From NCBI GenBank assembly GCA_015143295.1, contig CM026557.1:43657965-43721964 (forward strand): a stretch of DNA of 64,000 nucleotides. The letters run 5' to 3'. The notes below the pieces were generated by a model that did not search any database, was not told where the DNA came from, and saw only the letters and a program-made list of their open reading frames with translations. Made by a program: the position numbers and the translations under genes. Positions 56,818 through 64,000 of this stretch are shown here, piece by piece; positions within the stretch are counted from its first letter, which is position 1; every line of letters starts with the position of its first letter. Source of the stretch: Tetracentron sinense (taxonomy: Eukaryota > Streptophyta > Magnoliopsida > Trochodendrales > Trochodendraceae).

Positions 56818-56826
56818 TCACTCTAC

Positions 56827-59800
56827 AGAAAATTAAAATTTGGTGGAGCCCACGATGACTTGAGACAAAAGTTTGTCTTCTTTCCTCCTTTTTGGGGGTG
56901 GCAGAGAGCAGCTGGCACTCCCATGTATTCAAGATCAGGGTTGACTTTTGAGTTGGAGTCAAACAAATCGATTTATTGAGAAACATCGCATGATTTGCCA
57001 AGCATTGCAAGCTAAGCAATGTTAATTGTAAAGTAAGATTAACTAGCAATCTTTATAAGCCATGGCTCAAATATCAGTTATTAGGGGACTTTTTTTTTAT
57101 TTTTTTAGTTTTTGGACAGCCAGTCAATAACCTCGATCATCGGATGGTTCCGATCATTGGCTTGGATTGATTGTAAGGTAGCAAGATTACCTAAATATGA
57201 CCCACTTGCTGGTTGATCCGAACCTTCTTATTTTATTTTTCTCCCAATTGTGACCCTCAATTAAGATTAAGAGTGACAATGGATTGGGTGGGGTCCAGTC
57301 AGGTTTTGGACCTAGTGAGCATTTAATGGGATCGGATTTGGTTTTGCTCTCACAAGACCAAAACGGTATTGCCTAGATTCGTCCTAGGACATGTAGGAAA
57401 AAAAATAAGGAGAGATGATATCAAATGGAGATAAGTCAAAAAACCGGGAGAAAATGAAATGACTTCACCCTTTTTATCGTGACATGTCGGACACTCTGAA
57501 GGCAAGACCGTTTTGCTCTTGGAAGAGCAAGAATAAATCCGATCCCGCATTTAACATTAACTCTAAGTTTATAACTGAACCCGACCCAATAAGTCCTCAA
57601 CTCTAACCCATGCAAATAAATAAATTATTTATATTTAACTATAATATAATAATAAATATGATAACATTTAAATTAAAATAATTAATATATAATTAGTTCA
57701 TAATGATAACATAATTTTGAATAAATTAGTTACTGTATTATAACCCGCTGGATTCTGTGGGGACCAAATAATAAACGGGTTAAAGTCCAACCGACACCTG
57801 ACCCGTTAAAAACCTCAGCCACATCCCATGATATAATTGATAAATCCAGCAGTTTTGGTTTGGTCAGAAATTGACACTTTTGCCCTTAACAATTCTAATT
57901 GTAATTTGTTGGGAGTTGGGACTGTTGCTTTCTAGCGTAAGGCGAGTCGAACTCGTGACATCACTGAGATGTTTACCTTCTGAATTGATTGTCTTATCCT
58001 CAACGTAAAACCATTTACCCTTCATGTCACTGGATTCATTACAAAGCACAATGCCCGTTTAACTGTCCTTGAATTACGGTTAACAAAGTTTTTACTTCTG
58101 TAGTTCATTTTTTTCTTTAATCAAAGATTAAATACTTAACCCATAAGAATTAATAAATCTTAATCACAATTAAAAGGAATTAAAATATGACATGTGGCGA
58201 GAAAAGGAGGGACGAGACACCTTCCTTCGTTTTACCAACAAGGAGGTAAATATTTTCCTTGATTAATGAAGGTATTAATTAGTTAAAAACAAAGGCCTCA
58301 AACAAACCATGCTAATAATATAATATCCGTAAGTGGGAGGGTTTCGTCTTTGATCAAGATTCTTTGAAGAGAGAGAGAGAGACAAAAAAATATAAATAAT
58401 CTTAAACCCTGCCTTTTTGCTAAGGGTTACGGTATGCGGCGAAGGGTTACATTGTGAATTTCTCATGATTATGTTTGTTTGTTTTTACTTAATTGGATTT
58501 TGATTTTTTTGTTTTATTGAGCAGTTGATTTTTTAGTGTCATTAAGAGGTTTGAGGCTTGTTTAGCTTAAAGATGGGAATCGAACGTAGTACCTGCTTCC
58601 TCGTGGGAATACCTTTAACTACCCTTTCACAAGCGTGCTAACCCATCATTTTTGTCATTCAAAATTATGAAAAGTTAATCAAGGATTAAGTAAAGTTAAC
58701 AAGCGTTAATGCTATTCTAGTTAGGTTCTTAATCGGACTAGTGGACATGTGTTGAATTTTTAATGACTGAACTTAATCGGACTAGTGTGTGTGTTACATA
58801 ATAACTTTTCCACCAAAAAAACACTTAATGGTACTAAACATAACCCTAAAGGACATGGAAACTTAATAATATCCATATAAAAGCTTAATGGGATGTTAGT
58901 GTTATTTCAGAAACCTTATGGAAGGTTTCTAAATTAATTTTTTCTAAAATAAACTAAATTATTGAGTAAAAAAAAAAAAAATTCAGTTAAAATTAAAACC
59001 ATTAATATTGTTCTATATTTTGCCTAATTTGTCTAATTCTTGTCCCTTTGTTTTTCCATGGTTTTATTTTTTAAATTTTGTACTCTCTTTCCTAGATCCA
59101 CTTACAAAACAAAGAAAATCAATGGGTACAATAAACATATGGCGCTTAGTACAAAATGGTCATGTAGCCAGGGCTACAAACAGCCATTGACAATTTTTAT
59201 TATTATTTATAATGATTAAAATTTTAGATAAAAGTATACTATAGTTGTGAATTTAATAATTTTATTACGTGTTTGGAAGACATTAAGAATTTGTAACCTT
59301 GGTTACAACACTTACTATTACTAAGTTTCATTCATGCACTTGGAAACATTATTATTAATATTAAGTACTTATTTACTTATTTATGAAAATAAGTAATTAT
59401 TTATAAATAAATTTGTTTGGTAAAAATAAATAAGTGACAAGTAAAAGCGATTAGGAGCCCAAAAAATACTTATAAATAAATAGCTCTATACCTACTTGAA
59501 CATAGCAATTACGGCTTGCAGTCTTGCTTAACGGCATTGCTAGTGCCCCTATGGATTCATAAGAAAAACAATCTTATTGGAGTGTTTCTAAATAGGAAAA
59601 TAATCACCTCATCAGTTGGTGAAACGAGGACGGCGTCTTGACTCCTTTTTTCTTGCCACATGTTCCCTTTCTAATTCTCTTCAATTGTGGTTAAGATTCA
59701 CTCGTCCATAGGGTTCACCCATGTATGTTAGGTTTTTTTAAAAATAAAATAAAATAATTTAACCATAGTTCATAGAAGTTGAAGGGGCTTTGTGAGACCA

Positions 59801-60538
59801 ACAGTTCGCTCCTCGCACCGTGGAGCTCTTCTAATTATTATTGTTTTAGCTTTGTGAGAGCAAGGAGTAATAGTTCGCGACTATTGAACATTGCTTTTCT
59901 AATTTTTTTTATTTTTTTATTAAAGGTGTATTAGAACTTGTTTAATCCATTGATTGCTACACTCACCACCCATTTCCTTTTCGACTAATCCAAGAGGACC
60001 ACCCAAATACCCAATACGGTACCGTGTCAGCCGAAACATTATCTGTCCTTGTTAGTGTTGAGTCGCTTGACCCGTAAGCGAAGCATTTCATCTCATGCTT
60101 TGAAATTGAAAATTGGTGGTGATAGCGTTAGAAAACATACAAAAAGAAAGTCATGTCTATGTGTTTTTGGTGAAAGTTTATCATGTAACTAACACAGACA
60201 CTAAACTCACACACACACAGCCAGACCTAAGGTATCGCCAGCCAGACCTAAGGTAGCAGTTGAGGTGCCATAAGGGTAAGTCCAAGCAACCGCTCCAAAC
60301 TTAAAATGTGTTGGTTTAGCCTATTTTGTGAATACATTATTTCCAAAAACTGATTTACAATTTTTTTTTTTTACCATAGGCATATCTCTTGGTTTTACTT
60401 TGATACTATGATAATAATTCATAATTTTTTTTAAAAATCTAAAATTCAGGAATCATAGATATTAGGATATTTAGATTATGTTTTTACTTTTAATAGGGTA
60501 CCTAAATACTTATTATAAGGACATTCTGGTTAACTGAA
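56827..60538. other. Intergenic, AT-rich, no gene seen
   Basis: Low-quality ORFs only. Several words of the foldback family around 'gccacatgt' and 'ggttaagattcac' recur near 59.65-59.80 kb. A degraded foldback-like repeat with 'gacccgtt'/'gggt' words spans about 57250-57830. Confidence 0.45.
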
Positions 60539-61269
60539 CTAGCGGAAGGCACACGCGTTGCACGTGTGTGTACAGTCCAATGCACGTGAGAGAGAGGGGT
60601 GGGGGAGAGCGATTGGGGTGAACCCTAGAGGTGAGTGAATTTTAACCACAGTTAAGGAGTATCAAAAGGGACACGTCTTAACCTATGGGTGCAATTGATG
60701 AGAAATGGGTAATTTGAGGTGGGTGAATTTTAACCACAGTTAAGGAGTGTCAAAGGTGTAGATGAGAAAATGATAGTTTGGAAATTAAGTAAAACATTAA
60801 ATCAAGGTTTTGTCTTTAGGGTAGTTTGAGAATTTATCAAAAATAGGTAACGGTTTGAGAAAGGGGTAGTTTGGGAATTAAGTAAAACATGAAAGGAAGG
60901 ATTTGTAAGGTTTGTATATAAGGATAGTTTGAGAATTAGGGAAGAATCAGGCTACGGGTTTATTACCGCAGGGGGGGGGGGGGTAGTTTGGAAATTTCCA
61001 TCAGTAGGAGGGCTTTTCTCATTATAGTAGAGATAAAACATTAAATCAAGGTTTTGTCTTACGGGTAGTTTGAGAATTTATCAAAAATAGGCAACGATTT
61101 GAGAAAGGGTAGTTTGGGAATTAAGTAAAACATGAAAGGTAGGATTTGTAAGGTTTATATATAAGGGTAGTTTGGGAATGAGGGGAGGGGGAAATTAGGC
61201 TCCAGGTTTATTGAGGGGGTAGTTTGGAAATTTCTATCATTAGGCGGGTTTCTCTCATTATAGTAGAGA
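60539..61269 (-). mobile_element. Non-autonomous Helitron with duplicated 5' part
   Basis: On the minus strand the 3' end has the hairpin CACACG-TGCAACG-CGTGTG, then CCTTCCG and CTAG followed by T (end at 60539). A 5' end TCTCTACTATAATGAG preceded by A lies at 61033. A second, nearly identical 5' end lies at 61269. The 244-bp stretch 60790-61033 is repeated in tandem at 61034-61269, so the element carries two 5' ends. Its body includes a piece with 'gtgaattttaaccacagttaaggagt' repeated at 60640 and 60725. Confidence 0.6.
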
Positions 61270-62620
61270 CAGGTTTAGGCTGTTTTGCTATGAGTCAAAT
61301 GCTCATAGACGCACAAAACGGTGAGAATCCAAGTCAATCTTTATTTAAACTTTTTATTTTATTTTATCAAAGAGAATCCAAATCATTGTAATACCGAATA
61401 AAAGATCTGTTCTAATTTTTTTTTGGTAAAATGATCTGTTCTAAAATTACATATAAAGATGTAGTTGTTTCATTATTTTAAGACCTAGGTGTTGACAACA
61501 CATGTTAATAGTGGTAACACTTGCTCATCTAGCTTAGATGGAGACGCCCTCTCCTATCATAAGAGCATCTTCAGTGCTATGTCAATCTCAAAATTTAACA
61601 CAAATGTCAAAAACTCTTCTCTAAAACATGATACAACACACCCCCTCCTCTTGCCAGAGTTGTAGGGGTGTGGCCTTAAATGGAGGAGGTTTGGGGATTT
61701 AATCCCAACCAGTGATGAGTTGCAAGAGTTCCAATGCTCAAGCTAACTTCTGACTCTACTAATGTAGGCTAGGAAGTACGGATACTTTGAAAATGGAAAC
61801 GTACCCATATCACCGTACCCGTACCGCCATTTATTCGTTTGCCTTGTTGAGGAATGTCGGTATTGGAATTACTACAATTCCTGAACTTTGCATAAAAACA
61901 AAGTTCTGCTCCCCTAGTGCGATCCAATCCTTCTAAGAATCACTCCATTACCTTCCAACAACCTCCATACGAACACCATCCATGTCCCTAGGTCCCTCTT
62001 CCTATACATACCTGCCCCCCTCAAGCCATCGAGCTGATTCCAAAAAATTCCAGAAAATTCAGAAATCTCATAAAGAAACCTCGTCTCCACACTATTTCAA
62101 CCCATTGCCAATCTGAAAGCCACCTTCTCACAACCCTAAGAGGATCAGGACCCTCTGTGTCAAGTAGAACCTGAGGGATAGCTTTGGCTCTCCCTCTCTT
62201 GAGAGGTCGTTCACACACGGTCACCCCTCCACTGTCCACTATTGGAGTTTAAGAATAAGAGGGTAGGTCTCCTCCCCTTCCCTCCCCTTCCTTCGCTATA
62301 CTGTATATGAGATCCCCTGGTCCATCTCTAGGGAAGTACTAGTTGACATCAGCTCTGTAGAAGGGTCCTCTTCACCTTCTTCATAGGTGGAGAGGGCTCC
62401 TCTGTCAAAGAGAAAAGTCCCCTTTGCAACGCAACAATCGCTCTTTTGAGGTGCTCCAAGTCCATGGAGTAACCCATGGGAGTGGTTAAGTGCTTAGGCA
62501 AATGGATAAGAACATTTTTCTAGGCAAAACCCAGAATGTCGGTACTAAGATTATCGACATTCTGAGTTTTGCTCAGAAGAGTGGCCCATACACCCTGCTT
62601 GATGTGTCACGCTTCAAAAC
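61270..62620. other. Intergenic; possible old retroelement sequence
   Basis: GC-richer than its surroundings between about 61840 and 62600. A 72-codon minus-strand frame at 62021-62239 (VCERPLKRGRAKAIPQVLLD) could be a fragment of a LINE ORF1 linker, but I cannot support this further. Confidence 0.3.
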
Positions 62621-63039
62621 CTATACACAATGATACTAATATTTGTATAAATATCAAGGTGTGAACTGGAAACAAAATTCCAATATTAATGAAAATTAAA
62701 ATCATTTAATACTTCATTAGACATATATAAATATCTAGCATAACTAAAAGACTCAACAACATGAGTTCTCCCAAAAACTAAGCCATCTAAAGGTTCCATA
62801 TTGTTTACTTCACTACAGTTTTCTCACACTCTAACATGAAAGAAAACTTTAAAGCTGGTCCCACTTGCTTAAACGAGAGCGATTCCTAATCTTTTTAATT
62901 ATCACCTGAAAAGAAGAATCAACAAAGGTCAGCCCACAGCCCAACAAGAGAATACAACTATAATTTAGATGCATTAACAATTCATATGATAGGATGACTT
63001 ACAAATTATACATATTATTCAATTAAGGCTTTACTTATG

Positions 63040-63300
63040 GTTCAGTCTAGTCAATAGGGGTCTTACACAACTTACTCTATTGTCCAAAGAAATCATCGGG
63101 GTGTCACACAACTTACCCTATCCCTTGGGTCTCACACAGTAAACCTATCTGAGAATTGAGTGTCTTACACAACTCAGTTCAATCCTCTGTTTCTGGGTAG
63201 GTACTCTACACCACCCTGAAATCATCATTGGGTGGTACACAACATCACCCTAAGATCTATTTAAGGAGGTTTTACACAACTTACTCCTTGAATGACCCTT
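63040..63300. repeat. Irregular repeat of 'cttacacaactta' units
   Basis: About six imperfect copies of a 40-60-bp unit with 'tacacaacttac', 'tcacacaacttaccct' and 'ttacacaactca', without coding potential. It may be part of an LTR retroelement that runs off the right edge. Confidence 0.5.
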
Positions 63301-63661
63301 AACTAAGGTTAACACAATGTTTATTGAATCACCATTATTTTAGAAGATGAATTCCTATCATCATGAAAATATAGCAAAACATTAAATGACATGGTTATAA
63401 CAGTTAAGATCATAATTCGTTATTAAAATCTATTATGTTATAATTCACAATTAATATCTAGGCAGACATAACATACTTTATTACGAAAGGGGTTTCAGTT
63501 GTGTTCCTACAACTGAAACTTTAGTTATGAATATAACATATTTATAACCCTACAAATTCTCAATCTCTCATGATAATGGAGTTTAGGGTTTCACAAACCC
63601 CTAAGGGCTTGGAAAATCCTTTTGTGCTAGTGAGTTTTATAAAACCCTTATACTAACATAA

Positions 63662-63850
63662 ATGAGCTCAGTTACTAACCATTGGTTAGTATCTAATTAG
63701 TTAAGTTTGTTAGGGATATCTTTCAATCACCCAACAAATTAACTAGTAAGATATAAGTCAAGTTACTAACAGATTATTTAGTAACTAATTATTTAAGTTT
63801 GTTGGAGGTATTTTTCAACTATCTAATAAATTAACTAATTAGTTATAAAG
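63662..63850. repeat. Direct duplication of about 100 bp
   Basis: The order 'gttactaac', 'taattagttaagtttgtt', 'tatctttcaat', 'aaattaacta' is repeated once with substitutions (about 63662-63755 and 63756-63850). Confidence 0.6.
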
Positions 63851-64000
63851 GAATCCCAACAAAACAATATTCTCACACTCAATAATATATACATTAAATT
63901 AAAGTATCTTAGGAAAATTAATGAAGAATATCATTTTTCCCGTTTTTAATTTTCGACTAAGGTTTTAACCCACAAAACTATTGATTTTGGGAAAACTTTC

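Noticed and set aside
60961-60986. Long G run as a functional G-quadruplex
   Set aside because: Homopolymer G tracts here and at 51466-51486 lie in transposons and may be length-uncertain in the assembly; no regulatory context.
63040-63300. CRISPR-like regular repeats
   Set aside because: Repeats are irregular in length and sequence, and the context is plant nuclear DNA.

Overview
The window is nuclear DNA of a flowering plant. Coding exons are split by canonical GT..AG introns, and the background is AT-rich and packed with plant transposons (L1-like LINEs, SINEs, MITEs, hAT, Mutator-like, Helitron and Ty3/gypsy remnants). The four recognisable host genes closely match dicot protein families that I recall from Arabidopsis. 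Long, repeat-filled introns suggest a species with a medium to large genome. I cannot name the species.

Layout. (1) 1-1.9 kb: first exon of a cornichon-family ER cargo receptor on the minus strand; the rest lies off the left edge, and a LINE fragment sits in its first intron. (2) 2.1-11.1 kb: a nested transposon stack. A 9-bp-TSD MITE is split by a roughly 6 kb LINE, the LINE is split by a candidate solo LTR, and a SINE shares the same 9-bp target word. A second MITE, itself interrupted, follows. (3) 11.1-15.2 kb: MITEs and a small Helitron. (4) 15.2-18.9 kb: complete two-exon LRR receptor-like pseudokinase on the plus strand, like At2g42290. (5) 20.0-26.4 kb: complete seven-exon gene on the minus strand for an organelle-type SPOUT (TrmL-like) RNA methyltransferase with a 4.1 kb intron. 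(6) 26.5-33.3 kb: gypsy gag/protease remnants, a 1.5 kb hAT element with 8-bp TSD, and SINE remnants. (7) 33.3-48.5 kb: complete SUGP1-like splicing-factor gene (SURP + G-patch) on the plus strand, with eight coding exons plus a 5' UTR exon. Its introns hold LINE, Helitron, SINE and MITE copies, and a tandem duplication has created an in-frame candidate extra exon. (8) 48.5-64 kb: gene-poor, with a hAT inserted into one of two tandem repeat copies, a SINE, a LINE fragment, two abutting MITEs, a Helitron with a duplicated 5' end and local tandem repeats. One orphan exon-like ORF lies near 53.4 kb.

The host genes are unrelated housekeeping or signalling genes: ER export, membrane receptor-like signalling, RNA modification and splicing. 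They do not form a cluster or pathway. Exon joins were checked by hand for reading frame and totals: 642, 260 and 438 residues for the three complete genes. Homology calls come from memory of protein families, not from a search. I did not find an undescribed multi-gene system. The most unusual items are the nested transposon stack, the hAT filled/empty-site pair, the candidate new exon in the SUGP1-like gene and the Helitron with two 5' ends.
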